Source of the DNA: AP-15 sp963796155
Lineage (GTDB): Bacteria; Pseudomonadota; Alphaproteobacteria; ATCC43930; CGMCC-115725
Assembly (NCBI GenBank): GCA_963796155.1
Contig: CAWCKT010000003.1
Coordinates: 1 to 64,000, forward strand
Direction: 5' to 3'
Length of the DNA: 64,000 nucleotides
The translations under genes were made by a program, and so were the position numbers. Below, one piece after another: positions 17,273 through 25,721 of the stretch (within the stretch, counting starts at the first letter, position 1; each line of letters starts with the position of its first letter). The notes beneath the pieces were generated by a model that was given only the letters and a program-made list of their open reading frames with translations, was not told the origin of the DNA and made no database searches.

Positions 17273-17668
17273 ATGGCGCGGATCAACCACGTGGCGCTCA
17301 AAGTGAGCGATCTCGAGACGGCGACGAAGTTCTACGAGAACGTGTTCGGGTTTCGGCAGGTTGGAACCGGGCGCTCGCGCGGTCATATCTCGCGGCACCT
17401 GACGGACGGCTATGTCGACCTCGCGCTGATGGTCTATGACAGCGAGGACGACGAGGAAGCAAAACTGGTGGGCGAAGGACCCGCCATCCATCACTTCGGC
17501 ATCGAGGTCGACGATCGGCGGGGTTTTATCGAGAAGATCAAGGCGAACGGCGGCATCCTTCTGTCAAGTCCCAACTCGGGCACCGTCAAGTTCCGCTCGC
17601 CCGACGGCACGATCGCAGAGATCGTCGATATCGGACGCTACCAGAGGATGAGAGACGAGCCGGGCTAA
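17273..17668 (+). CDS. VOC-superfamily protein (glyoxalase/dioxygenase fold)
   Basis: A 131-residue single VOC domain. The likely metal ligands are His in INHVALKV (residue 5), His in HHFGIEVDD (near 75) and Glu in GTIAEIVD (near 118). Such proteins include lactoylglutathione lyase, methylmalonyl-CoA epimerase and fosfomycin resistance enzymes; the reaction here is not readable. GGAGAAGGTGCG precedes the ATG. It is transcribed towards the CoA-transferase genes on the other strand, 10 bases away. Confidence 0.8.
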   Translation: MARINHVALKVSDLETATKFYENVFGFRQVGTGRSRGHISRHLTDGYVDLALMVYDSEDDEEAKLVGEGPAIHHFGIEVDDRRGFIEKIKANGGILLSSPNSGTVKFRSPDGTIAEIVDIGRYQRMRDEPG

Positions 17669-17678
17669 GCCCCGCTGG

Positions 17679-18350
17679 TCAAACGGTTGGTGCGCTGAGC
17701 GCCTTGATGTCGGGGGCCGGGCGCAAGTCTGCCTCGGTCTTCGCCTGCAGCGCCGGAAAGTCGATGTCGTCGACTATCTCGCGCACCATCAATCCCTCGG
17801 GGGTGACATCGATCACGGCGAGGTCGGTGTAGATCCGTCTCACGACATTAGCGGCGGTGAGCGGGTAGCCGCAGTGCCGGCGAATGCGTGGCGCCCCGGC
17901 TTTGGTCGTGTGCTCGACGAGCACCCGGATCTCCTTGGCGCCGACTGCTAGATCCATCGCACCACCGACGCCGGGCGGAAAGCCCGGATCGTCGGTCGTC
18001 CAATTCGCCAGATCACCGTTTTCCGAGACCTCGAAGGCCCCGAGCAAGGCCAGATCGAGATGACCGCCGCGGATCATCAGGAACGAATCGGTGTGGTGGA
18101 CAAAACTGCCGCCGGTGACGAGCGTGATCGGCTGCTTGCCGGCGTTGATCAGATCCCAATCGACCTCATTGCCGCCCGGTGCGGGCCCGACCCCCAGAAT
18201 CCCGTTCTCGCTGTGCAAGACGATCTCCCGATCGGCCGGAATAAAATCGGACACCAGCGTCGGCAGACCGATCCCGAGGTTCACATAGGCGCCGTCGGTG
18301 AGATCCTGCGCGGCCCGCCAGGCGATTTGACGACGGTTGAGCGGCATCAC
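17679..18350 (-). CDS. 3-oxoacid CoA-transferase, subunit B
   Basis: A 223-residue protein of the usual beta-subunit length. It starts with the nucleotide-loop-like YVNLGIGLPTLVSDFI and carries the catalytic Glu motif SENGILGVGPAPGG near residues 48-61; the Glu forms the CoA thioester intermediate. GGAMDLAVGAKEIRVLVEHT is also typical. It pairs with the alpha-subunit gene 46 bases upstream and a beta-keto acid cleavage enzyme before that. The likely role is to move CoA onto acetoacetate (or a related keto acid) from succinyl-CoA or an acyl-CoA. Confidence 0.92.
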   Translation of the reverse strand: MMPLNRRQIAWRAAQDLTDGAYVNLGIGLPTLVSDFIPADREIVLHSENGILGVGPAPGGNEVDWDLINAGKQPITLVTGGSFVHHTDSFLMIRGGHLDLALLGAFEVSENGDLANWTTDDPGFPPGVGGAMDLAVGAKEIRVLVEHTTKAGAPRIRRHCGYPLTAANVVRRIYTDLAVIDVTPEGLMVREIVDDIDFPALQAKTEADLRPAPDIKALSAPTV

Positions 18351-18368
18351 ATTCCTCCAGTACCACTC

Positions 18369-18387
18369 TCTCCCGCACTTCGGGAGA
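18369..18387. repeat. Short hairpin between the CoA-transferase subunit genes
   Basis: An inverted repeat, TCTCCCG at 18369-18375 and CGGGAGA at 18381-18387, with a five-base loop, in the 46-base gap between the two subunit genes. Elements of this shape (ctctcccg...cgggagag) recur between genes in GC-rich alphaproteobacteria. It could adjust the relative expression of the two subunits, but that is inference. Confidence 0.4.
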
Positions 18388-18396
18388 AGGGCTAGC

Positions 18397-19062
18397 TTAG
18401 CCCGGAACTTCGACGATGCGGTCGACGAAGATACCGGCGGTGACGACCATTTCGGGATCGATCTCGCCGAGGTCGACTACATGGCGGACCTGCGCGATCG
18501 ACAGGTCAGCCGCCATCGCCATCGTCGGATTGAAATTGCGCGCCGATTTGCGGTAGGTCAGGTTGCCCCAGCGATCGCCGCGGTCGGCGGCGAGCAGTGC
18601 CACATCGCCTTTCAACGGCTTTTCGAGCACATAGAGCCGGCCGTCGAGCTCGCGATGCTCCTTGCCCTCGGCGAGCCGCGTTCCGACCGAGACCGGCGAA
18701 TAGAAGCCGCCCAGCCCGGCAGCCGCGCAGCGCATCCGTTCGCTCATCGTCCCCTGCGGCACGAGCTCGAGCTCGATCCGGCCCTGCGCGTAGAGCTCTT
18801 CGAACACGACCGAGCCGGCGCTGCGCGGAAACGAGCAAACGATCCGCTGGACGCGGCCGGCCGCGAGCAGTGCCGCAAGTCCGGTCCGCCCGGTCCCGGC
18901 ATTGTTGGCGACGATCGTCAGATCGCGAGCGCCCTGCTCGATGACCGCTTCACATAAGGCATCGGGCAGGCCCGCGCTGCCGAACCCGCCACAGAGGACG
19001 ACGGCCCCGTCCGGAATGCCGGCCACCGCTTCGGCGAGGCTGCGCACGCGCTTGTCGATCAT
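18397..19062 (-). CDS. 3-oxoacid CoA-transferase, subunit A
   Basis: A 221-residue protein with the CoA-binding loop GGFGSAGLPDALCEAV near residues 25-40, VANNAGTGRTGLAALL and the phrase TMSERMRCAAAGLGGFYSPV, all standard for the alpha subunit of acetoacetate/3-oxoadipate CoA-transferases. It functions as a heterodimer or heterotetramer with the product of the next gene. It starts 18 bases after the stop of the beta-keto acid cleavage enzyme gene. Confidence 0.92.
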   Translation of the reverse strand: MIDKRVRSLAEAVAGIPDGAVVLCGGFGSAGLPDALCEAVIEQGARDLTIVANNAGTGRTGLAALLAAGRVQRIVCSFPRSAGSVVFEELYAQGRIELELVPQGTMSERMRCAAAGLGGFYSPVSVGTRLAEGKEHRELDGRLYVLEKPLKGDVALLAADRGDRWGNLTYRKSARNFNPTMAMAADLSIAQVRHVVDLGEIDPEMVVTAGIFVDRIVEVPG

Positions 19063-19080
19063 TGTCCCGCCTGCCCTGGA

Positions 19081-20016
19081 TCAGAACGCGACCGCGTCGC
19101 CGCCCTTGAGCGCGAGGAGGGTGCGGGCTTCGTCGGGCGTGGCGGGTTCGAGCGACAGGTTTTCGAGGATCGTGCGGATGCGGCTCACCTGGTCGGCGTT
19201 GCCCTGGGCGAGTTGGCCGCGTCCGAGCCACAGCGAGTCCTCGAGGCCGACCCGCACACTGCCACCCATGATCGCCCCCATCGTGATCAGCGACATCTGG
19301 TGGCGCCCGGCGGCGAGGATCGACCACGCGTAATCGTCGCCGAAGAGCTTGTCGGCGATCCGTTTCATATGAGCGAGGTTCTCTGGGTCGGCGCCGATCC
19401 CACCGAAAATTCCGAAGATCGTCTGCACGAAAAAAGGCGGCTTGACCAGCCCACGATCGACGAAATGCGCCAAATTATAGAGGTGGCCGACATCGTAGCA
19501 CTCGAACTCGAAACGGGTGCCACAACCCTCGCCCAGCTCCTTGAGACTGCGCTCGATGTCCTTGAACGTGTTTTTGAAGATGAAGTCCCGCGTCATTTCA
19601 AGGTATGCGGGCTCCCACTCGTATTTCCACTCCTTATAGCGGTCGAGCATCGGGTATAGCCCGAAATTCATCGAGCCCATGTTCATCGAGCACATCTCGG
19701 GTTTGGCCCGCAGGGGTGCTGCGAGGCGCTCCTCGAGGGTCATGCCGAGGCCGCCGCCCGTGGTGATGTTGACGACGGCATTGGTCGCCTGCTTGATGCG
19801 CGGCAAGAACTGCATGAACACATCGGGATCGGGGGTTGGCCGCCCGTCCTTCGGGTCGCGTGCGTGCAGATGCAGGATCGCCGCCCCGGCTTCCGCCGCG
19901 GCGATCGCGTCCTTGGCGATCTCGTCCGGGGTCAGCGGCAGATAGGGGCTCATCGTCGGGGTGTGGATTGCCCCGGTCACCGCGCAGGTGATGACGACCT
20001 TGCCTCGCATAGCCAT
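19081..20016 (-). CDS. Beta-keto acid cleavage enzyme (BKACE, DUF849)
   Basis: A 311-residue TIM-barrel protein. The zinc-binding motif HLHARD follows EAGAAILHLHARDPKDGRPT near residue 45, VVNITTGGGLGMTLEERL forms a substrate loop, and GGSVRVGLEDSLWLGRG near the end is diagnostic. BKACE enzymes condense a beta-keto acid with acetyl-CoA, giving acetoacetate and a shortened acyl-CoA. The ATG at 20016 has GGGAGGAAAAACG directly upstream and is preferred over an in-frame start six codons earlier. With the CoA-transferase that follows, acetoacetate would be reactivated, so the three genes make a coherent degradative unit; the keto acid is not known. Confidence 0.92.
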   Translation of the reverse strand: MAMRGKVVITCAVTGAIHTPTMSPYLPLTPDEIAKDAIAAAEAGAAILHLHARDPKDGRPTPDPDVFMQFLPRIKQATNAVVNITTGGGLGMTLEERLAAPLRAKPEMCSMNMGSMNFGLYPMLDRYKEWKYEWEPAYLEMTRDFIFKNTFKDIERSLKELGEGCGTRFEFECYDVGHLYNLAHFVDRGLVKPPFFVQTIFGIFGGIGADPENLAHMKRIADKLFGDDYAWSILAAGRHQMSLITMGAIMGGSVRVGLEDSLWLGRGQLAQGNADQVSRIRTILENLSLEPATPDEARTLLALKGGDAVAF

Positions 20017-20088
20017 CGTTTTTCCTCCCGTCACGCTCGCCGGGGGCCGTGCCGTCGCGGGGCGGCCGGCAAGGAATCTTCCTGCAGG

Positions 20089-21306
20089 CTAGCCTTGTGC
20101 CCGGATAAACGCTCGGACTCGAGGATAGGTCTCGGTCTGCCACCGGCGGCCGTGGAATACGCCATAATGGCCGACTTTTAGCTGAAGGTGGTGAGTTTTT
20201 TTCGCCGGAGCGATCGAACTGCAGAGCTGGTGCGCAGCGACGGTCTGTCCGGGAGCGCAAACATCGTCCCGCTCGCCCTCGACCGTCATCAGCGCAGTGC
20301 GCTGTATGGCCTCCGGCTCGACCGCATTTCCCCGCACCCGGAAGCGGCCCTGCGGCAGATCGTGGTCGTGAAAGACGCGCTTGATGGTGTGCAGATAGAA
20401 ATCCGCCGGAAGATCCATCACTGAACTGTATTCCTTGTAAAACGCACGGGTGGCCGCCGCGCTGTCGCCGTCGCCGCGCACCAGATTATGGAACATCTCC
20501 CAGTGCGCCGATACGTGACGATCGAGATTCATGCTCAGAAAACCGACGAGCTGCAAAAAACCCGGGTAAACCCGGCGAAATGCTCCGGGATAACGCCCGG
20601 GCACCGTCGTGATAACCGTGCGCTCGAACCAGCCAAGCGAATGCGCTTGGGCAAAGCGATTGACCTCGGTCGGGCTCGCCCTCGGGTCGATCGGACCACC
20701 CATCAAGATCATCGATGCCGGTTGGCAGGGATCGCCGGCCGCCGCCAGCAACGATACGGCGGCCAACACCGGCACCGAAGGCTGGCACACCGCCATAACA
20801 TGGATGCGCGGTCCCAAGAGGCGGATGAATCGGATCACCAGATCGACGAAGTCGTCCAGACCGAACCGGCCGTGAAGGAGCGCGACGTTCCGGGCGTTCG
20901 CCCAGTCGGTAATAAAGACGTCGTGCTCCGGCAGCAGCGTTTGGACGGTGCCTCGCAACAAGGTCGGAAAGTGGCCGGAGAGTGGCGCGACGACCAGGAG
21001 GATAGGCTCTTCGCGAGCACAGTCCTTACGGAAATGGAGTAGTTTGCAGAAAGGATGGTTGGCCACGATCTCTTCGGTAACGGCAACCTCTCTACCCTCG
21101 ATCGTTACGCTCCGGATGCCGAAGTTGGGCCGGTCATGTGAAATGCCGGCGTTGGACAGCATCTCCATCGCGGCCGCAGCGCCTCGAATAAAGGGCGTAT
21201 CCCCGACCAGCGGCCATGGTTGGTCGAAAAAACCCCGGAAAGCCTCGGCCATCAACCGAATCGGACCGAGTATGTCGTTGTGTGCTTGGTAGGCCTCGTA
21301 AAGCAT
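20089..21306 (-). CDS. phaZ: Intracellular poly(3-hydroxybutyrate) depolymerase
   Basis: A 405-residue protein of the intracellular PhaZ family (about 400-420 residues). It begins MLYEAYQAHNDILGPIRLMA, and the nucleophile is the Cys of VCQPSVPVLAAV (Cys174 from this start), as in PhaZa1-type enzymes. The His near the C-terminus is in VGHYGVFHGRRW. It releases hydroxybutyrate units from storage granules in the cytoplasm. The ATG at 21306 gives the family N-terminus and has GAGGG five bases upstream. The upstream intergenic region has been hit by an IS element at 21525, so the native promoter may be affected. Confidence 0.93.
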   Translation of the reverse strand: MLYEAYQAHNDILGPIRLMAEAFRGFFDQPWPLVGDTPFIRGAAAAMEMLSNAGISHDRPNFGIRSVTIEGREVAVTEEIVANHPFCKLLHFRKDCAREEPILLVVAPLSGHFPTLLRGTVQTLLPEHDVFITDWANARNVALLHGRFGLDDFVDLVIRFIRLLGPRIHVMAVCQPSVPVLAAVSLLAAAGDPCQPASMILMGGPIDPRASPTEVNRFAQAHSLGWFERTVITTVPGRYPGAFRRVYPGFLQLVGFLSMNLDRHVSAHWEMFHNLVRGDGDSAAATRAFYKEYSSVMDLPADFYLHTIKRVFHDHDLPQGRFRVRGNAVEPEAIQRTALMTVEGERDDVCAPGQTVAAHQLCSSIAPAKKTHHLQLKVGHYGVFHGRRWQTETYPRVRAFIRAQG

Positions 21307-21431
21307 GCACCCTCGTGTGTACCCACCGCTCCCAAGATCGATAGCGTCCAAAATATCGAAACGACGAGCCTTCTCGCCTCATCATCAGGCGATTCCATCC
21401 CATATCAAAAATCGCTTTATTTCAAGACTAT

Positions 21432-21446
21432 ATTGGCTTTGCCAAT
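21432..21446. promoter_or_regulatory. Small perfect palindrome upstream of phaZ
   Basis: ATTGGC, three T residues and GCCAAT form a perfect hairpin or operator-like site 125 bases before the phaZ start, in locally AT-rich DNA. It could be a repressor site or the 5' part of the leader. No consensus is claimed. Confidence 0.25.
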
Positions 21447-21524
21447 CATTTAGGCAAGAGCGACGGATCGGCGGTTGGCCGACACTGTATCCATCCACGC
21501 GTTTACGACGCGTTGCTTAAGCTA

Positions 21525-22682
21525 GTGCACTGACTCAAACGGATAGTACAGGGCAGCGGTCGAGCTTGGCCAGAATGACCTCGGGGGATTTGGTCCAGAC
21601 GAAGGGTTTGGGGCTGGCATTGTGCTCGGCCAGGTAAGCCTTGATGGCGGCCTGCAGGTCGGCGATCGAGCGGAAGACGCCGCGGCGGATACGCTGTCGC
21701 GTCATCTTGGAAAAGAAACTCTCGACCGCATTGAGCCAAGAGGCCGAGGTCGGGGTGAAGTGAAAAGTCCAACGCGGATGACGCGCTAGCCAAGCCAACA
21801 CTTTGGGATGTTTATGGGTGGCATAATTATCGAGGACGACGTGGATCGGCCGGTTGGCGATGACTTCCCGCTCGACGGTATTGAGAAAGCGGATGAATTC
21901 GTCATGGCGGTGGCGCTGCATGCAGCGGCCGATGACGGTGCCGTCGAGCACGCTGAGGGCCGCGAACAGGGTGGTGGTGCCGTGCCGCTTGTAGTCGTGC
22001 GTCATGGTCTGGCAGCGTCCAGGCTTGATCGGCAGGCCGGGCTGCGTGCGGTCGAGCGCTTGGATCTGGCTTTTTTCATCGATCGCCAGCACCACGGCAT
22101 GGGCCGGCGGATCGACATAGAGCCCGACAATGTCAGTCAGCTTGTCGGCAAAGCTGGGATCGCGCGAGCGCTTGAAGGTGCGCAGCCGGTGCGGCTGCAG
22201 TTTGTGCGCCTGCCAGATGCGCTGTACCGAGCCCAACGAGATGCCGATGGTTTTGGCCATCGCCCGGCCGGTCCAGTGGGTGGCTTCGTGCGATGGCTCG
22301 GTGCACGCGAGCGCCACGACCTGCGCCGCGGTTTCCGTCGCGATCGGCGCCTTGCCGGGCTTGCGGGTCTTGTCGCGCAACAGACCGTCGACCCCGCTCT
22401 CGGCAAAGCGCTGTTGCCAGCGCCACACGGTCGGCCGGCTGACACCGATGCTCTGCGCCACCTGTTGCGTCGCGTGCCGATCGGCCGAGGCGAGGACAAT
22501 CTGCGCCCGCTCGATGTGTTTGCGCGGCCGATTGCGGTCGGCCGCAATCGCCGCCAGCTCCTCGCGCTCCGCGGCGCTCACTATCACACATACCCGCTGC
22601 GCCATGGCCTCTCCCCCTATGCCACGGCTCCAGCATCGCACATCCTGATGGCTTTGTGAATCATCTGATTGAATCAAAGCAC
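21525..22682 (-). mobile_element. IS630-family insertion sequence, 1158 bp, well-preserved
   Basis: The element is bounded by imperfect terminal inverted repeats: GTGCACTGACTCAAACGGAT at the left and, read inward from the right, GTGCTTTGATTCAATCAGAT. A TA dinucleotide flanks each side (21523-21524 and 22683-22684), as expected for the TA target duplication of IS630/Tc1-mariner elements. It carries one intact transposase gene. It sits between phaZ and the patatin-like gene and breaks neither reading frame. Confidence 0.85.
21535..22605 (-). CDS. IS630-family transposase
   Basis: A 356-residue protein. Residues 1-110 form a helix-turn-helix region (TQQVAQSIGVSRPTVWRWQQ), followed by a second winged helix (HWTGRAMAKTIGISLGSVQR). 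The DDE catalytic triad is visible as AIDEKSQIQ, VVLDNYATHKHP and NAVESFFSKM. No frameshift is present, so it looks active. The ATG at 22605 has GGGAGAGGCC upstream and gives the family start. Confidence 0.95.
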   Translation of the reverse strand: MAQRVCVIVSAAEREELAAIAADRNRPRKHIERAQIVLASADRHATQQVAQSIGVSRPTVWRWQQRFAESGVDGLLRDKTRKPGKAPIATETAAQVVALACTEPSHEATHWTGRAMAKTIGISLGSVQRIWQAHKLQPHRLRTFKRSRDPSFADKLTDIVGLYVDPPAHAVVLAIDEKSQIQALDRTQPGLPIKPGRCQTMTHDYKRHGTTTLFAALSVLDGTVIGRCMQRHRHDEFIRFLNTVEREVIANRPIHVVLDNYATHKHPKVLAWLARHPRWTFHFTPTSASWLNAVESFFSKMTRQRIRRGVFRSIADLQAAIKAYLAEHNASPKPFVWTKSPEVILAKLDRCPVLSV

Positions 22683-22769
22683 TAGGCTAACGATTGGTGT
22701 CTTTTCAGACGGTGATAGAGATTTGCTTGTTCCGCCTGATAACTGACCGAGCGAATGAACTCAGCCGCC

Positions 22770-23813
22770 TCAGGGGGGCGGAGCGACCGACCCCCCGCGG
22801 ACTTCGTGAACGACGACACCCGAGAGCCGGGACGGCGGCGCGAGCCAGCGTGGATGCGCAAGGCTCGTCGCCACATCGCTTTCCCCTGCTTTCCATCGCC
22901 GGGTAACGGCTCCCGACGACAAATCCCTCATCTTGGCGGCTAGATCCGCGGCGTTGCCCTCGTGCACGAGGTGCAGGATGGTCATTGTCGCATCACTCGC
23001 CTCGGAAAGGCACCTACGGATATCGACATCGCCGCGGAGTGCCGGTGGAAGTCGCTCGCCGAGCAGCGCGATCATGCGGCGCAAGTCATGGGTGCGGCGC
23101 ATCGCCGCGATGTCTCGTGCCGAGCGGCTGAAGCCTCCTTGACCCCCGGGAACCGGATCGTAGCCGTCAATCGCGAAGCACAGCGTATCGGCCGGACGCG
23201 CATAATCCAGAGCGGAAACGGATACCGCACTGCCGCGGAAGACCTGACGGCCGATCGTCACGGGTGGCAAGCCGGGAAACGGCGTACCGGCCAGCACGTG
23301 CTCGATCCCGAGCACATGCCGGTCGTTGTCGAAGAACGTCTCTGCTCCGGTCGCGAGATTGACGGCTCCGAGCACGACCCGAACGGTGCCTGAATTGAGC
23401 CGATCGAAATCCACGATTTCGCCGATCAGCGAGCGCAATTCGGCCACAGAGAGGACCGGCCGCTCATGCTGCGCCAGAAATCCTGCCGCTGGTCGCCCCC
23501 CAGACAACCACCGCCCGAGCGCGCTACGCGCCCATCCGGCGGACCTTCGTGGCTGCCGAATCGCCGCACGCCCACTCAGTTCTCGCCAAAATTGCCGCAG
23601 CCGCAGCGTCCGTTCATGCGGTAGGCTTCCCGCAATGATTGCCGCGTTGACCGCGCCGATCGCGGTGCCGGCGATCCAGTTGGGTCGCACACCGCACCTT
23701 TCGAGCGCGGCATAGGCACCCGCCTGGTACGCTCCGAGCGCCCCGCCGCCAGACAACACAAGGGCGATCCGTTCGAAACGGGCCAAGCTCTTATCCGGTC
23801 GCCCTCGCGCCAA
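22770..23813 (-). CDS. Patatin-family protein lacking the catalytic dyad
   Basis: A 347-residue protein with the patatin oxyanion loop LSGGGALGAYQAGAY intact near residues 20-34. The nucleophile elbow, normally GTSIG, reads GTAIG, with Ala at residue 51 (codon GCG), and the usual DGG of the dyad Asp reads RGS near residues 193-195. The C-terminal part (RTLAHP-like segment SLAHPRWLAPP) places it with the patatin/DUF3734 proteins often found near PHB genes. It is full length and in frame, so it is more likely a pseudoenzyme or scaffold than a pseudogene. It faces phaZ across the IS element, on the same strand. Confidence 0.75.
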   Translation of the reverse strand: MARGRPDKSLARFERIALVLSGGGALGAYQAGAYAALERCGVRPNWIAGTAIGAVNAAIIAGSLPHERTLRLRQFWRELSGRAAIRQPRRSAGWARSALGRWLSGGRPAAGFLAQHERPVLSVAELRSLIGEIVDFDRLNSGTVRVVLGAVNLATGAETFFDNDRHVLGIEHVLAGTPFPGLPPVTIGRQVFRGSAVSVSALDYARPADTLCFAIDGYDPVPGGQGGFSRSARDIAAMRRTHDLRRMIALLGERLPPALRGDVDIRRCLSEASDATMTILHLVHEGNAADLAAKMRDLSSGAVTRRWKAGESDVATSLAHPRWLAPPSRLSGVVVHEVRGGSVAPPP

Positions 23814-24031
23814 ACCGTGCTCCCCTACTCCCGGCCTCTATCCGGCCGATGCCCAGTGGCCGCAATGGGCGGTAACCGTTCGGCAATCGTTCTCGAGCCG
23901 CCATCGCGGTGCAAAGCGCGACGCTGAGAGGCGGTTTCTCCGGCTATGCCGTGGTGCATTGCGAGCCCTCCGTCTCGGGCGACCTCATCATAGGAGAACG
24001 CTCCAGCGCGTCCAGTGTCGAAACACCCCAC

Positions 24032-24934
24032 TCATTCACGGTTCTTTTCAGACCGGATAGGCGGGAGCGACCGAAGATAGACGGCGATCGCTCGACGGTC
24101 GGTGTCCGCGAGCCGGGTCGTGTTTCTCACGATCTCCGCCATGGCGCCGCCGACAAAATCGAAATCCGGTGTCTGCCCGTCCTTCAGCAGGGTCATGATA
24201 TCGTTTTCGCTCCATCTTCCGATCCCGGTTTCCGAATCCGGGGTGATGTTCGGGACCGCCTTGCCACCGGGGCCGGCGGGCGCGCCAGCGAGCAGACGTT
24301 TGGGCTCGCGGGCGCCGAGCCAGTTGCGCGGCGTGTGACAATCGCCGCAGCGGCCAACAGCCGCGAGAAGATAGGCACCGCGGTTCCATATCGCATCCCT
24401 CGTCTCGTCGGGCTGCCACGGCCCGACGAAGTACTCGTCGACGACCATGATCGCAGTCCGAGTCCCGACCGCCGAAAAAATGCTCCGCGGAGCGGCGCTG
24501 TTGACCCGGGATACGGGCAGAAGGCTATCGAGAAAGGCCTTCAGATCGATCAGATCATCATGCGTCAAACGATTGTAGAAGGGGAACGGGAAGGCCGGCA
24601 GATAGTGCAAATCATCGGGCGCGACGCCCCAGCGCACCGCTCGTTCGAAATCGGCCAGCCCCCAGCGGCCAATTCCGGTCGCTCGCTCGGGTGTGATGTT
24701 GGGTGCGAAGACGGTTCCGAAAGGGGTTTCGAGGGCGCGTCCGCCGGCGTAAGGGGGGCCGCTGTTCTTGGCATCGGTATGGCACTGATCGCAGCCTGCC
24801 GCAGCGGCGAGATAAGCGCCGCGGCTCGCCGATGCCGCATCAGCGGTCGCGCGCTCTAATCCGCTGAAGGCCAGGATTATCGCTGCGAGCGAAGCCGTCA
24901 GTTTTTGAGCGTCTCGCGGAACGTTTCGTGGCAA
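24032..24934 (-). CDS. Dihaem cytochrome c, dehydrogenase-subunit type
   Basis: About 300 residues with two haem-binding motifs, CDQCHT near the N-terminus of the mature protein and CGDCHT near the middle, each followed by a NITPE/NITPD motif (APNITPERATGIGRW, VPNITPDSETGIGRW) typical of the cytochrome subunits of alcohol, gluconate and related membrane dehydrogenases. A signal peptide reads LTASLAAIILAFSG. No ATG or GTG fits: TTG 24934, inside the end of the cytochrome c' gene, or CTG 24901, overlapping that gene's stop, are the candidate starts. It would pass electrons in the periplasm; no dehydrogenase gene is adjacent. Confidence 0.8.
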   Translation of the reverse strand: MPRNVPRDAQKLTASLAAIILAFSGLERATADAASASRGAYLAAAAGCDQCHTDAKNSGPPYAGGRALETPFGTVFAPNITPERATGIGRWGLADFERAVRWGVAPDDLHYLPAFPFPFYNRLTHDDLIDLKAFLDSLLPVSRVNSAAPRSIFSAVGTRTAIMVVDEYFVGPWQPDETRDAIWNRGAYLLAAVGRCGDCHTPRNWLGAREPKRLLAGAPAGPGGKAVPNITPDSETGIGRWSENDIMTLLKDGQTPDFDFVGGAMAEIVRNTTRLADTDRRAIAVYLRSLPPIRSEKNRE

Positions 24935-25377
24935 GCGCCGCAACCGTTCTTTCCGAGATCGCCAAAAGCCGTCTCGACGCCGGCCTTGTTGCCGCTCCTC
25001 ACCGCCGCGAGCAACGCGTCGGCCTTGCTGGCGGCATTCTTCTGTGCGTCGAGAAACTTGTTCCAATCAGTCCAAATAATCGGTTTGGTTGAATATTTTC
25101 CGTCGGAAGTGGTCGCCCCCGACCCCGGTGGAAACACTTCCGGGATCTTTTTCGTCGACTGGGTCAGATTGGCCGCGCCGGCCTCGGCCTGCGCCAGATC
25201 CCCCTTGCCGTCGATATAGGCCTTGACGCTCCCCATATCCTTTCCCTGCCCTTTCATCAACGCTTCGCGGTTCTTGAGGACCGTTTCCTTGTCCTGCGCC
25301 AGCGCGGCGGCGGCGATGCCCCCCAAGGCGAGAGTCAGTGCCGCGGCGAGCATCTGGTGTTTCGAAAATGATCTCAT
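24898..25377 (-). CDS. Cytochrome c'
   Basis: A 159-residue exported protein with a signal peptide ending near ALAQD and one haem motif, CGACHETFR, close to the C-terminus, the hallmark of the four-helix class II cytochromes c'. These bind NO and may protect against nitrosative stress or carry electrons. The ATG at 25377 has GGGGAGGCCGA in front. The following dihaem cytochrome gene begins within or at its 3' end, so the two are translationally coupled. Confidence 0.9.
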   Translation of the reverse strand: MRSFSKHQMLAAALTLALGGIAAAALAQDKETVLKNREALMKGQGKDMGSVKAYIDGKGDLAQAEAGAANLTQSTKKIPEVFPPGSGATTSDGKYSTKPIIWTDWNKFLDAQKNAASKADALLAAVRSGNKAGVETAFGDLGKNGCGACHETFRETLKN

Positions 25378-25478
25378 TCGGCCTCCCCTGTGATGTCGAA
25401 CTCGGGTCACGTCAGCCTCGATTTCCGTAGACTATCTGCCGCCGACGGCAAAGCAACACACTTGCGAACAGCTCACTA

Positions 25479-25697
25479 TCACGTGATCGGGATTTTGATG
25501 GGAATCTTGAAGGCTGGGCGCTCCCGCATGCGCTTGCGCTCGTCCTAGGCTTTGAGGTTCTTCAACGGCGACCGCTCGATCGGGAACGCATGCCGACGAT
25601 ACACCATGTTTCCCAACGCGATCTCGGCGAGGGTCGGCTCCGGGCCGGCGAGATGGGGACGGTTTCGAGCTGGTCTTCGACGATCGTCCAGACCGCG
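25479..25697 (-). pseudogene. Truncated copy of a glutathione S-transferase gene 3' end
   Basis: About 220 bases are closely similar to the 3' end of the intact GST gene at 27061-27681 (shared peptides include LTLAEIALG, HAFPIER and LKNLKA, here as PTLAEIALGNMVYRRHAFPI). This copy has a stop where the intact gene has Trp (TGG to TAG, near 25547) and frame-breaking small differences, and it lacks the first two thirds of the gene. It ends at about 25697, where cyclase-like sequence begins on the other strand. Confidence 0.85.
25479..25697. repeat. Direct repeat, left copy (partner at 27061-27279)
   Basis: The left member of a pair of diverged direct repeats about 220 bp long, starting TCACGTGATCGGGATTT in both copies. 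They flank a 1.36-kb segment that holds the cyclase gene. The spacing suggests a duplication or recombination event around that gene. Confidence 0.8.
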
Positions 25698-25721
25698 TGA
25701 TGGCGACGGGGGTGAGCGGGC

